In this document: one piece after another, positions 53,366 to 64,000 of the stretch
How the letters are laid out: the number at the start of each line of letters is the position of its first letter
Position numbering within the stretch: the first letter of the stretch is position 1
Assembly (NCBI RefSeq): GCF_003172915.1
Contig: NZ_QGKU01000025.1
Location: 1 to 64,000, forward strand
Direction of reading: 5' to 3'
DNA length: 64,000 nt
Source: Meridianimarinicoccus roseus
Lineage (GTDB): Bacteria; Pseudomonadota; Alphaproteobacteria; Rhodobacterales; Rhodobacteraceae
The notes under the pieces: generated by a model
Told to the model about the DNA's origin: nothing
The model's database searches: none
What the model saw: only the letters and a program-made list of their open reading frames with translations
Position numbers and translations under genes: made by a program

Positions 53366-54102
53366 TCTGCGCCGAAGCGGCAGGCGACAAGGAAGTCGCC
53401 GTCAGGAAAAACGTGGGTGTCGGTGCGCGGGCGCGGCGCATCGTCGAGCGAGGCGAGCGGCGGCAGCGCGACACCCGGTTTGCCTGACCCGATGATCACC
53501 CGGCCGTAAAGCAGATGCAGCCCGTCCACGGCGCCTTCAGCCATGAAACGTCCGAGCGTGTCCGCTCCGCCCTCGACCAGCACCCGGCGCATCCCGAGAT
53601 CTGCAAGCGCATCGAGTATCCATCGGGTTGGCAGCGCGCCGCCCGGCACCGGAAGGCGCGTCACGCCGTCGGGCAGGTTCGCTGCCCCGCCGAAGACGTA
53701 GCGCGCTGCCCCGCCGTCGGCCCATATCTTCGCCTCCCGTCCGATGCGCCCGTTGGGATCGATCAGCACGCGCGCCGGATCTTTGCCCGCGCAGTGGCGC
53801 ACGGTGAGTTGCGGGTCGTCTGCCGCCACGGTCCCGGCGCCGACGACAACCGCGTCAACCAGCGCGCGCAGGCGGTGCAGGTGGTGCAGCGCGTCTTTGC
53901 CGTTGATGTAGCGCGACTCGCCGCTGTCGGTTGCGATGCGACCGTCCAGCGAAAGCCCGAGTTGCCCCACGACATAGCACCCGTCAGCGCGCCGGGCCTG
54001 AACGAGGGGGGCAAAGGCGCGCCGCAGTGGTGCGGGGCCACCCGTCGGGCCCGGCGCGGCGCCGGTGTCGTCGATCATCCGTTTCCAGGCGAGGTCCTGC
54101 AT
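53344..54102 (-). CDS. RibD C-terminal-type pyrimidine/dihydrofolate reductase
   Basis: 252 aa. The reductase core shows YVVGQLGLSLDGRIATDSGESRYINGKDALHHLHRLRALVDAVVVGAGTVAADDPQLTVRH and RRVLVEGGADTLGRF, as in the C-terminal domain of RibD and related stand-alone reductases. It lacks the deaminase half of RibD. It probably reduces a ribosylated pyrimidine or pterin with NADPH. ATG 54102 follows GGAGAAG. Convergent with the methyltransferase, so it completes the cluster from the other strand. Confidence 0.8.
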   Translation of the reverse strand: MQDLAWKRMIDDTGAAPGPTGGPAPLRRAFAPLVQARRADGCYVVGQLGLSLDGRIATDSGESRYINGKDALHHLHRLRALVDAVVVGAGTVAADDPQLTVRHCAGKDPARVLIDPNGRIGREAKIWADGGAARYVFGGAANLPDGVTRLPVPGGALPTRWILDALADLGMRRVLVEGGADTLGRFMAEGAVDGLHLLYGRVIIGSGKPGVALPPLASLDDAPRPRTDTHVFPDGDFLVACRFGADQDGGSA

Positions 54103-54236
54103 CGTGTCGGTCTTCTCCTGCTTTTTAGCGCCCTTGGGGCCTGCGCGCGTTCCGGTCTGCCGGATAGGCTTCCACGCCCGGCTCGTCGAAAGATAGGACA
54201 ACGCGGAGAAAAGTCGCGCCGCGTCGGGCGGGCGCG

Positions 54237-55349
54237 TCAGGATGCGCGGCTTTCCGCGCTGGCGAGTTCGGGGAAAAGCCCCGCAAGGCCCGCGCGGCTG
54301 GCCGGGCAGATGCCGCGTTCCGTGATTAGTCCGGTGACCAGCCGGGCCGGGGTCACGTCGAAGGCCGGGTTCGCAACCCCGCTGCCTGCGGGCGTGACCT
54401 CCACGCTGGCGATACCGCCCGCGGCGTCGCGGCCTTGCACATGGCTGACCTCGGTTGCCGCGCGGTCCTCGATCGGGATCTCGCGCAGGCCGTCCGCGAC
54501 GGTCCAGTCGATCGTGGGTGAGGGCAGCGCGACATAAAACGGAACCCCGTTGTCGTGCGCGGCGAGGGCCTTCAGGTACGTGCCGATCTTGTTGCACACG
54601 TCGCCCGTGGCGGTGGTGCGGTCTGTGCCGGTGATGACCATATCCACCAATCCGTGCTGCATCAGGTGCCCGCCCGCGTTGTCGGTGATGTAGCTGTGGG
54701 CGATGCCGTGGCTGCCAAGCTCCCAGGCGGTCAGTGCGCCCTGATTGCGTGGGCGGGTCTCGTCGACCCAGACCTGCAACGGGATACCGGCCTCAGCGGC
54801 ATGATACATCGGGCTCGTGGCGGTGCCCCAGTCCACGGTCGCGATCCAGCCCGCGTTGCAATGGGTCAGCAGACGTACCGGTTCGCCCGCGGGCTTGGCG
54901 GCGGCGATTTCGCGGATCAGGCCAAGGCCGTGTTCACCGATCCTACGGTTGATTTCCACGTCTTCGTCCGCGATGGCATCCGCAAGGCGCATGGCGGCCC
55001 CGGCGCGGTCCGAGGCGTGAAGCGGCCGCAGTGCGGCGCGGCAGCGGTTAAGCGCCCAGGCAAGATTGATGGCGGTCGGTCGGGTGGCATTCAAAACCGC
55101 GTGAACATGGTCCAGATGCGCGTCTGACGGGTCGCGGGCCATCTGCACGGCGACGCCATAGGCTGCGGTGGCGCCGATCAGCGGCGCGCCGCGGACCCAC
55201 ATGTCGCGGATCGCGGCGGCGAAATCATCAAGGCTGTCCAGCACCGCGATGCGGAAGTCATGGGGCAGCCAGCGCTGGTCGATGATCCGCACCGCGCCGT
55301 CTGACGCATCGCGCCAGATCGACCTGTAGGAAACCCCATTGACCTTCAT
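54237..55349 (-). CDS. mtnA: Methylthioribose-1-phosphate isomerase MtnA
   Basis: 370 aa, methionine salvage. The motif [15 protein letters not shown], the catalytic Cys in [18 protein letters not shown], and the Asp in [20 protein letters not shown] match MtnA. The product is the ribulose-1-phosphate isomer. ATG 55349 is chosen ([12 protein letters not shown]); the frame opens at 55427. No other mtn genes are visible. Related initiation-factor-like proteins exist, but the active-site residues favour the isomerase. Confidence 0.9.
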   Translation of the reverse strand: MKVNGVSYRSIWRDASDGAVRIIDQRWLPHDFRIAVLDSLDDFAAAIRDMWVRGAPLIGATAAYGVAVQMARDPSDAHLDHVHAVLNATRPTAINLAWALNRCRAALRPLHASDRAGAAMRLADAIADEDVEINRRIGEHGLGLIREIAAAKPAGEPVRLLTHCNAGWIATVDWGTATSPMYHAAEAGIPLQVWVDETRPRNQGALTAWELGSHGIAHSYITDNAGGHLMQHGLVDMVITGTDRTTATGDVCNKIGTYLKALAAHDNGVPFYVALPSPTIDWTVADGLREIPIEDRAATEVSHVQGRDAAGGIASVEVTPAGSGVANPAFDVTPARLVTGLITERGICPASRAGLAGLFPELASAESRAS

Positions 55350-55430
55350 CGGACACCCCGCTTTGCACCGCGGCGGCTTCGACCCGCCGTCTTGCCGCAT
55401 GATTGCCTTCGGCAGCAGCGGGCGCAACCC

Positions 55431-57830
55431 TCATGCGCGGGCCGGATCGCGTTCGAACAGCAGCGCCATGCTGTCCCGCAGGGTGATCGGCCCGCCTTCG
55501 TAGTCGGGTCCGATGGAGGGAGCGCGCAGACGCAGCGACCAGCCGAACCCCTCCAGCCCCGGGATCGGCAGCGTCAGAGGGTCGAAATCGCCGGTCTCGC
55601 CGCCCTCCATGTGCGCGATGCAGAACGTCTGTCGGCCGTCCGGCGCGTGGCGCAGGCAGGCGAACACCGTCCGTCCGTCAATCGGCCGAAGGTAGTCGAA
55701 ATGGTCCTTCGGCCCGAGATTGCCGCGCAGCCACGGGTTCGCCCTGCGGAACTTTCGCAATTCGAACATGTAGCCGGTCTGTACGGGGTCCAGTCCCGAA
55801 ACCGAGTTCGACACGTTGCAATATTCGTGCATGTCGTCCATCCACGCGCGGGCGATATGCTTGAGTTCTTGCGCGGTGAAATAGGCCGGACCCGCCAGCT
55901 TCGGCTCCACCGAGTTCAGCAGGTCGGGGATCACATTCAGGTCGTATTCCGTCACCTCGACCAGTGCGGGCAGGAATTCGAAGAACCGCAGAAGGTCGTC
56001 CCGCGTCTCGAATCCGATCTCCTTCAGGCGGCGGAAGTTCTGGGGCACTGAGTAGCTGTATTCGTCCACCTGCCATTTGAGGCTGATCGCTTCCTCAGCC
56101 ACCACCTTCACGCCGTAGCGGTCGTCCTGGTTGCGGATGAAACCCCAGCTTGCACGGCTTGTCGCGTTCAGGAAATCCATCGGCACGCCGGGAAAGGCCG
56201 CGTAGGTCAGCATCGACACCGCCGGGTTGTCATAGGCCTTGTCGAGGATGTCCATCCTGGTGTCGCCGAGGCGCGTGTTGATGTTCAGCTTCGGGCTGAC
56301 CTGCGTGCCGCGCCGCAGCGTGTCGTGGTTCGCTGTGCCCGAGATCCAGTTTGATCCGACGTCCATCATCTCGCGGATGCGCCAGTATTTTGACAGCCAG
56401 AAGCCGTAGATGAACGGCGTGTTGTGCGCGAAGGTCAGCGGGCCCCATTGGAACACGTCGGGGTCGTTGTCGGCCATGTTCTCGATCACCGCACGGTAGT
56501 TGGAGGAAAGCTCCCAATCCTCCTGCGGCCAGGGGCGGCCATCCTCGAACACGAACCATGGGCGGAACGGAGTGGCGGCAACCTGCTGCGGAACATCGGC
56601 CATCAGGTGCAGGTAGTCGTCATCGTGGCGCATGGTCTGGGTCGCTGGATCGTACCACTTGAAATCCTGCGCGCCGTCCACACGCACCCCGTCCGCGCCG
56701 AAATTTACCTTGCGGCGCTGCATCTCCAGCAGGATCGCGCGCACAGCCGGGTTCCGGTAATCAAGGTTCTGCCCGTACATGTTCGGCCCGGCGAAGAAAT
56801 GCGGGTTCAGTGCGCCAAGCCCCTGGTTGTCCGAATGGCCGAACACCACGTCGAGGATCAGCATTTTGCGTTTTTTGGGGAAGTTGTGCAGCGCCGCTGC
56901 GAAATCGACCAGTTCGTCCGGGCGGCCACTTTCCAACAGCACCGGGTTCACCGTCGCCATTCCGGCGATCACAACGTCATAGCCCCAGTTCGTGGTGTCG
57001 GGCCGGGTCAGGCTGATCGTGGCTCGTTCGGTGCTGTGCGGAGCTTCCTGCCAAAAGGCCGGCCCGGTCTCGTAAACTGTCGTCGGCTCCACCGGCAGAA
57101 GCTGCACCGCGTCATAGCCGAGATAAAGCTGGTCCGACGGCTCGAGCGGCAGGTCGGCGGCGAAGCGGTCCGCCAGCCGTTCAAACTGCCGTGTCAACGC
57201 CGCAAGCGTTCCCCCCGCGGTGGCTGTCGGCACGTGGATCTGCAGAATGTTGGTGGGCGGGGTGAACTTGTGCGGCGCGCCGTCCGCCGCATCCGCGGCG
57301 AGGTCCGCGTAATAGGCGAGGTCGCGTCGCGCCGCCTGCATTGCCCCCACGTCGTAAAGCTCGGCCGGGGCGAAAGCACCGAAAGGCAGCGACATGGCCA
57401 GAGGGTCGAGTATGCGGTGCCATTCACCCGCCGCATCGCGCCACACCAGCGCATAGAAGTCACCAACCTGTTCGCGGGTGCCGGCAATCATGCCGTCGAT
57501 CACCGCGAAGGTATGCGCTTCGTAGCGGGCGACGGGCATGTAGGCGCGGTGGAAATCAACCTCCTGATGTGCGCGGGTAAGGTCCAGCGGCTCGCACGGA
57601 CTGAGCACTTCAAGGAAAACGTCGCCGTCGGGCACCCGGTGGTCAAGCAGTTCCGGTGTCCAGAAGCCGAAGGTCGCGCGGCCGTCCCCGGCATGGGCGC
57701 CCAGCCGCAGCGCGATCTCGCGCTCCCCGTCGAAGGCTGTCGGGGCCGAGTTCAGGGTCCGGGCGCACCAGTCCGCAAGGGCGTGGGCGGCGTCGGCGTC
57801 GGCGTGAAGGCGCTGTGCGAGATCGGTCAT
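55431..57830 (-). CDS. GH13-type glycosidase, probable glucosylglycerol hydrolase (GghA-like)
   Basis: 799 aa. The four GH13 regions are recognisable: DVVFGH (I), GVRVDGAQD with the nucleophile Asp (II), FVFEDGRP with the acid/base Glu (III) and GTANHDT (IV). The N-terminal ~230 residues (FGFWTPELLDH, YMPVARYEAHTFAVIDG, AMSLPFGAFAPAELYD) recall glucosylglycerol hydrolase of cyanobacteria rather than amylases. It would release glucose and glycerol from the osmolyte glucosylglycerol. ATG 57830 is chosen. Last gene of the glycogen operon, 22 bp after malQ. Substrate is inference. Confidence 0.7.
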   Translation of the reverse strand: MTDLAQRLHADADAAHALADWCARTLNSAPTAFDGEREIALRLGAHAGDGRATFGFWTPELLDHRVPDGDVFLEVLSPCEPLDLTRAHQEVDFHRAYMPVARYEAHTFAVIDGMIAGTREQVGDFYALVWRDAAGEWHRILDPLAMSLPFGAFAPAELYDVGAMQAARRDLAYYADLAADAADGAPHKFTPPTNILQIHVPTATAGGTLAALTRQFERLADRFAADLPLEPSDQLYLGYDAVQLLPVEPTTVYETGPAFWQEAPHSTERATISLTRPDTTNWGYDVVIAGMATVNPVLLESGRPDELVDFAAALHNFPKKRKMLILDVVFGHSDNQGLGALNPHFFAGPNMYGQNLDYRNPAVRAILLEMQRRKVNFGADGVRVDGAQDFKWYDPATQTMRHDDDYLHLMADVPQQVAATPFRPWFVFEDGRPWPQEDWELSSNYRAVIENMADNDPDVFQWGPLTFAHNTPFIYGFWLSKYWRIREMMDVGSNWISGTANHDTLRRGTQVSPKLNINTRLGDTRMDILDKAYDNPAVSMLTYAAFPGVPMDFLNATSRASWGFIRNQDDRYGVKVVAEEAISLKWQVDEYSYSVPQNFRRLKEIGFETRDDLLRFFEFLPALVEVTEYDLNVIPDLLNSVEPKLAGPAYFTAQELKHIARAWMDDMHEYCNVSNSVSGLDPVQTGYMFELRKFRRANPWLRGNLGPKDHFDYLRPIDGRTVFACLRHAPDGRQTFCIAHMEGGETGDFDPLTLPIPGLEGFGWSLRLRAPSIGPDYEGGPITLRDSMALLFERDPARA

Positions 57831-57852
57831 GAAGGCTCCTCTCAAGGGTGGG

Positions 57853-59750
57853 TCAGCGGCGCATGAGCGCCGCGCTGCGCAGGACCTGCGCGTCGCGGCC
57901 AAGATCTGCCGCGGGAACCGGCAGGCGGCGCCGCCAGTTCGGATGGGCGTCGATCGTGCCCGGAAGGTTGGGCTGTTCGGTCAGCCCGAGCATATCCTCT
58001 GCCTGCACGGCGACAAGGGCTGCGGCAGATCCGGCAAGCGCGAGGTGCAGCGCGTCCGCCGTTCCGTCTGCGGTTCCGTGCGCGGTGTCGAAGGCGGCGA
58101 CTTCGGCGGCGCGGGTAGCGCGGGCGGCGGGCAGGTCCTCGCCCGGCAACTGGCCGATGCGCGCCCACCATTCCAGATCGCGTCCCGTCCGCCAGCCCTT
58201 CCAGGTCGGCAGATCGTGGCTCGCGAACGAAGCAAGCGTCAGCGTGTCGTAGGCCGAACCGGGCCGGTAGCGGGTGACGTCCGCCTCCTGGTCGCGTTCG
58301 AACATGGCGACCCGGCAGCCCAGCACGCCGGCCTCCTGCATCGCGTCGCGCAGCCCCTCGGGAACATTGCCAAGATCCTCCCCGACGACGGTCGCACCGG
58401 CGCGCGCGGCTTCGATCCGGGTGATCGCCAGCAGCGCCGCGCGGGGCATTGTGACATAGGCTCCTGGCGCGCCGTTTTCCGGCACCCAGAATGCGCGTTC
58501 GAATCCCAGCACGTGGTCAACCCGCAGCAGCCGCGCAAAGCGGAACTGCGCGCGCAGGGTGTCGATGAAGGGCTTGAAGCCCCGCGCGGCAAGGGCGCGT
58601 GGATCAAACGGCGCGATCCCCCAACTTTGTCCGCCTGGCGAGAACGCGTCGGGGGGCGCACCCAGCGACACGCCGCGCGCGAACACTTCGGGCTCCGCCC
58701 AGGTTTCTGCGCCGCCCGGATGCGTGCCCACGGCCAGGTCAAGATACAGACCGTGCCGCATGCCCGCCGCCGCCGCCGCGTCGCGCACCTGGCCCAGTTG
58801 CGTCGCGGCCTCTTGCTGCGCCCAGGCATGGAAGGCCGGGCCGTCTCCGGCTGCGGCGGCGAAGGCTGCGACTTCGGGGTTGTCCGGACGGCGAAGCGCG
58901 GCGGGCCAGTCGGGCCAATAGGGGCCGTGACGGTCCGCGAGCGCCTGGTGCACGGCGAAACGCCACAGGTCGGCGTCGTCAGTGGCGTGTGCGACGGAGG
59001 CGGCGCGCGCTGCATCGGACAGCGCCGCGTAGGCGGCCCGCAGTGCGGCAAGATGCGCCGGGCGGTCCGCTGCGTAGTCAATGAGATCGCCCGGGCTACC
59101 GGGGCGGCCGGGCAATGCCAAATGTGCGGTGTTCAGTCTCTGACGGCTGGACGGCGAGTAGGGGCTGAACGCGTCCGGATCGGTCGGGAAGCCCGCATGG
59201 ATCGGGTTGATGCCGACGAAATCGGCACCTGTGCCTCCGAGTCCGGTCACTGCGGCGGAAAGGTCGGCGTAGTCACCGAAGCCCCCTTCCGCAGCGGTGC
59301 GCAGCCCGTAAAGCGGCAGCGTCACGCCCCAGCCGCGGGCGGGGGCCGGCAGGGTGGGCGGCGCGGCGATCACGAGTAGCGCGCGACCGTCCAGCAACAG
59401 CCGGTGATAGCCCGCGGATAGTGCGGGCAAGGACACGCGGCCCGCCGCGTCGCCGCCCGCTTCGGTGCCGTCCTCGGCCAGCAGGTGCCAAGGACCCTGT
59501 CCTTCGATCTGCGCTGGCGCGCCTGATGTCACCACGTGCCAGCCGTCATAGCCGCCTTCCGCAGGCGGCGCGCGCAGCATGTCGAGCGCGTCCAGCGCCT
59601 CTGGCTCGGTTCCGGCGGGAAGTCCCATTGCGGCCAGCAGGGCGCGGGCGGCATCTGCGCCGGTTTCGCGCAGCGCGCCGGTCACATCGCGGTAGCGCGG
59701 CACGATCCCGGCCGCCGTCGCCAGCCGGTCGAGAGCGGAGCCGGGAACGA

Positions 59751-59754
<4 letters not shown>
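57853..59754 (-). CDS. malQ: 4-alpha-glucanotransferase MalQ
   Basis: 633 aa GH77 enzyme that transfers maltodextrin segments, recycling the glucans released by GlgX. Family motifs: YSPSSRQRLNTAHLAL, LLRVDHVLGFERAFW (nucleophile Asp), VVGEDLGNVPEGLRD (acid/base Glu) and FASHDLPTWKGW. The ATG 59754 overlaps the glgX stop by 4 bp; an in-frame start at 59787 lies inside glgX. Second to last in the operon. Confidence 0.9.
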
Positions 59755-61835
<2,081 letters not shown>

Positions 61836-63263
61836 CTAGCTCCTGCCTGCAAGGTCCCGGTAGAGCGCGGCATAGGCCGCGCCGGAGCTGTCCCAGCCCA
61901 CCGGGTGACGCATGGCATTGCTCTGCATGCGGGTCCAGACCTTGGGCGCGGAAAACAGCGTGCACAGTCGTTCCAGACCGGCAGTCAGCGCCTCGGCGGT
62001 CAGCGGATAAACCGTTACGCCGGTCGCTGCACCTGCTTTCAGCCCCGCATCGGAGGCGTCGATCACAGTGTCGGCCAGCCCGCCTGTCAGCGCCACAAGC
62101 GGGATTGTGCCGTAGCGCAGGCCGTAAAGCTGGGTCAGCCCGCAGGGTTCGAAGCGGGACGGGATCAGGATCGCATCAGCGCCGGCCATCATGCGATGCG
62201 ACAGCGCCTCGTCATACCCAAGGTGCACCGACAGGTTCGGGTCGCGCACGGCCGCGTCGCGCCACACGGCTTCCAACTCGCGCTGGCCGCTTCCGAGAAG
62301 CGCCAGACGCCCGCCCCGCGACGTCAGTGCAGGCAGCGCTTCGAGCAAAACGTCCAACCCCTTCTGTTCGGTCAGCCGCGAAACGACTATGCAAAGTGGA
62401 CCCTCGCCGTCCGGCAGGCCGAATTCGGCCTGCAGCGCAGCCCGGTTCTGTGCCTTGCCGCTGGGTGCGGTGTAGGGCGTGATGTCCGGGTCGTTTGCTG
62501 GGTTCCACATCTCGAGGTCGATGCCGTTCAGGATGCCAACCAGGTCCGCCCGGCGATCTCGCAGCACGCCCTGCAGGCCCATGCCGAACTCCGGCGTCAG
62601 CAATTCGCGTGCGTAGGTCGGACTGACGGTGCTCAGCCGATCGGCGCAGATGAGGCCCGTTTTCAAGGCGCTGACCTGGCCATAATATTCGGCGAGGCCT
62701 GGGTGGAAATCCGCCGGTGCCACCCGAAGAGAGCCAAGTCGCCAGGGTGGGGCCAGTCCCTGGAAGGCGATGTTGTGCACGCTCAGCACAGATCTGGTGC
62801 CGGGCGCGTGGCGTTGCAGGAAATACGGCATCAAGCCGGCCTGCCAGTCATGGCCATGCACCACGTCCGGCGTCCAGCCGTCCGGCAGCCCGTCGCGCGC
62901 CAGCAGCATCGCCGCCCAGCAAAGCGCAGCGAACCGTTCGGGATTGTCCGGCCAGTCCTGCCCGTCGGGGCCAAGATAGGGGCTGCCGTCGCGTGCATAG
63001 AGATGCGGAGCGTCCAGCACCAGAAGGTCCAGACCGGCGGCGTGACCCGCAATGATCCGCCCGCTGCCACCGAACAGGTCGGGCAGGCTGGTCAGCACCT
63101 CGCCGTCCTCCACCGCCGCCATCACCTTGGGATAACCGGGCAGCAGCGTGCGCAAAGTGCAGCCATGCGGGGCGAGCGCGCCTGGCAGTGCGCCCGCCAC
63201 GTCGGCAAGCCCGCCGGTCTTGATCAGCGGCGCACATTCCGACGTGACGGACAGAACCTTCAT
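61836..63263 (-). CDS. glgA: Glycogen synthase GlgA
   Basis: 475 aa GT5 enzyme that elongates glycogen with ADP-glucose. The N-terminal [17 protein letters not shown] binds ADP-glucose; the [12 protein letters not shown] and [18 protein letters not shown] motifs are conserved. ATG 63263 overlaps the glgC stop by 4 bp. The longer open frame reaching 63653 is read-through into glgC. Confidence 0.93.
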   Translation of the reverse strand: MKVLSVTSECAPLIKTGGLADVAGALPGALAPHGCTLRTLLPGYPKVMAAVEDGEVLTSLPDLFGGSGRIIAGHAAGLDLLVLDAPHLYARDGSPYLGPDGQDWPDNPERFAALCWAAMLLARDGLPDGWTPDVVHGHDWQAGLMPYFLQRHAPGTRSVLSVHNIAFQGLAPPWRLGSLRVAPADFHPGLAEYYGQVSALKTGLICADRLSTVSPTYARELLTPEFGMGLQGVLRDRRADLVGILNGIDLEMWNPANDPDITPYTAPSGKAQNRAALQAEFGLPDGEGPLCIVVSRLTEQKGLDVLLEALPALTSRGGRLALLGSGQRELEAVWRDAAVRDPNLSVHLGYDEALSHRMMAGADAILIPSRFEPCGLTQLYGLRYGTIPLVALTGGLADTVIDASDAGLKAGAATGVTVYPLTAEALTAGLERLCTLFSAPKVWTRMQSNAMRHPVGWDSSGAAYAALYRDLAGRS

Positions 63264-64000
63264 TCGGCGGCGGCCTTCCGGTCCAGCATGTCCTGCGTGA
63301 TCAGTGTGATCCCGCCTTCGGAGACGCGGAACCACTTGCCGTCCTCGGCCGGGTCTTCGCCTACGACCAGCCCCTGCGGGATTGCGACGCCGCGGTCGAT
63401 CACCACGTTCTTCAGACGCGCGTGGCGGCCCACATTGACATATGGTAGCGCGACGACGTTCTCGAGCGCGGCAAAGGAATTGGTGTGCACCATCGTGAAC
63501 AGAACCGAGTTGCGCACGTCGGTGCCCGAGATGATGCACCCGCCAGCCACTAGCGAAGACACCGCTGACCCGCGGCGGTTTTCCTCGTTGTGGATGAACT
63601 TGGCTGGCGGCACGCTTTCCGAATAGGTCCAGATCGGCCAGTCCTTGTCCCACAGGTCAAGGTCGGGCGAAAAATCCGTCAGGTCTATATTGGCCTTCCA
63701 GAACGCGTCGATCGTGCCGGCATCGCGCCAATAGGCCGGCGCGTCGGACCTGCTTTTCACGCAGCTTTCTGTGAAGCGATGCGCCATCGCCTTGCCGTTC
63801 TTCACGATGTCCGGGATCAGGTCGGTTCCGAAATCATGGGTTGAATTGCTATCCTCGGAATCGCGCAGCAGAAGGTCACGCAGGAAGGCCCAGGAAAACA
63901 CGTAGATCCCCATGGAGGCCAGTGCCAGAGACGGATCCTCGGGTGTGGCGGGCGGGTCCTTGGGCTTTTCGAGAAACTCGGTGATGCGCCCGCTGGCGTC
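63260..64000 (-). CDS. glgC: Glucose-1-phosphate adenylyltransferase GlgC (5' part beyond window)
   Basis: 246 visible C-terminal residues; the frame continues to the window edge ([17 protein letters not shown]). Makes ADP-glucose, the committed and usually allosterically regulated step of glycogen synthesis. Visible features are [10 protein letters not shown], the [16 protein letters not shown] motif and a C-terminal left-handed beta-helix ([29 protein letters not shown]). It is the most upstream operon gene visible, and glgB or glgP may lie further out. Confidence 0.93.
   Translation of the reverse strand, partial: DASGRITEFLEKPKDPPATPEDPSLALASMGIYVFSWAFLRDLLLRDSEDSNSTHDFGTDLIPDIVKNGKAMAHRFTESCVKSRSDAPAYWRDAGTIDAFWKANIDLTDFSPDLDLWDKDWPIWTYSESVPPAKFIHNEENRRGSAVSSLVAGGCIISGTDVRNSVLFTMVHTNSFAALENVVALPYVNVGRHARLKNVVIDRGVAIPQGLVVGEDPAEDGKWFRVSEGGITLITQDMLDRKAAAE

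Noticed and set aside
56424-57866. Plus-strand frame of 480 codons opposite the GH13 gene
   Set aside because: No recognisable domain and lies entirely antisense to a gene with all four GH13 motifs.

Overview
The window is GC-rich DNA with dense, often 4-bp-overlapping genes. Gene content (sitABCD manganese uptake, choXWV/betIBA, VPLPA-type sorting signals, DUF1127, Rep_3 plus parAB replication genes) points to a marine alphaproteobacterium, most likely Rhodobacteraceae (Roseobacter-type). That assignment is inference from gene content, not a database result.

The replicon carries its own replication and partition module at about 7.7-12.5 kb: a Rep_3-family initiator on the minus strand, an upstream block of degenerate 17-bp iterons next to an AT-rich stretch (probable oriV), parA and parB on the plus strand, three GTTTCGC-N-GCGAAAC palindromes (probable parS, two of them inside the parA and parB coding sequences), a strong terminator after parB, and a second iteron array with 33-bp spacing. 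The same DNA carries a tRNA-Ser(UGA) gene and much central metabolism. It therefore looks like a chromid or large plasmid, or a chromosome holding an integrated replicon.

Layout: (1) 1-1209, 3' part of an FtsH-like AAA+ zinc protease; (2) tRNA-Ser and a roughly 600-bp gap; (3) 2297-6073, sitABCD behind two operator-like palindromes; (4) 6128-7546, polyprenyl glycosylphosphotransferase; (5) 7675-12500, replication/partition; (6) 12631-14027, lipoprotein transglycosylase and a VPLPA-CTERM protein; (7) 14123-18413, betaine/proline-type ABC transporter with two tandem binding-protein genes; (8) 18660-22658, valine-degradation operon plus an SMP-30 gene; (9) 22809-27343, a second VPLPA-type protein, a DUF1612-like HTH protein, a hemP operon, a DUF302 protein and a ModE-like regulator; (10) 27405-31494, a YbaY/NlpE/META fusion, an IlvD/Edd dehydratase and an SDR; (11) 31491-40685, Pot-like ABC transporter with hydantoin racemase, GntR regulator, GNAT, aminotransferase, P5C-reductase-like protein and DUF3833 lipoprotein; (12) 40763-47500, choline uptake (choVWX) divergent from betI-betB-betA; (13) 47542-50923, UbiG-like methyltransferase, DUF1127, SGNH hydrolase, FucU and ribokinase; (14) 51201-55349, a pterin-like cluster (BchC-like dehydrogenase, altered PTPS/QueD homologue, methyltransferase, RibD-type reductase) and mtnA; (15) 55431-64000, a glycogen operon glgC-glgA-glgX-malQ ending in a probable glucosylglycerol hydrolase.

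Osmoadaptation recurs: betaine/proline uptake, choline uptake, choline-to-betaine oxidation and a probable glucosylglycerol-degrading enzyme are all present. The least understood unit is the pterin-like cluster at 51.2-54.1 kb, whose QueD-like member has lost catalytic and zinc-binding residues. The most structured non-coding DNA is the double iteron array and the parS-like sites embedded in genes.
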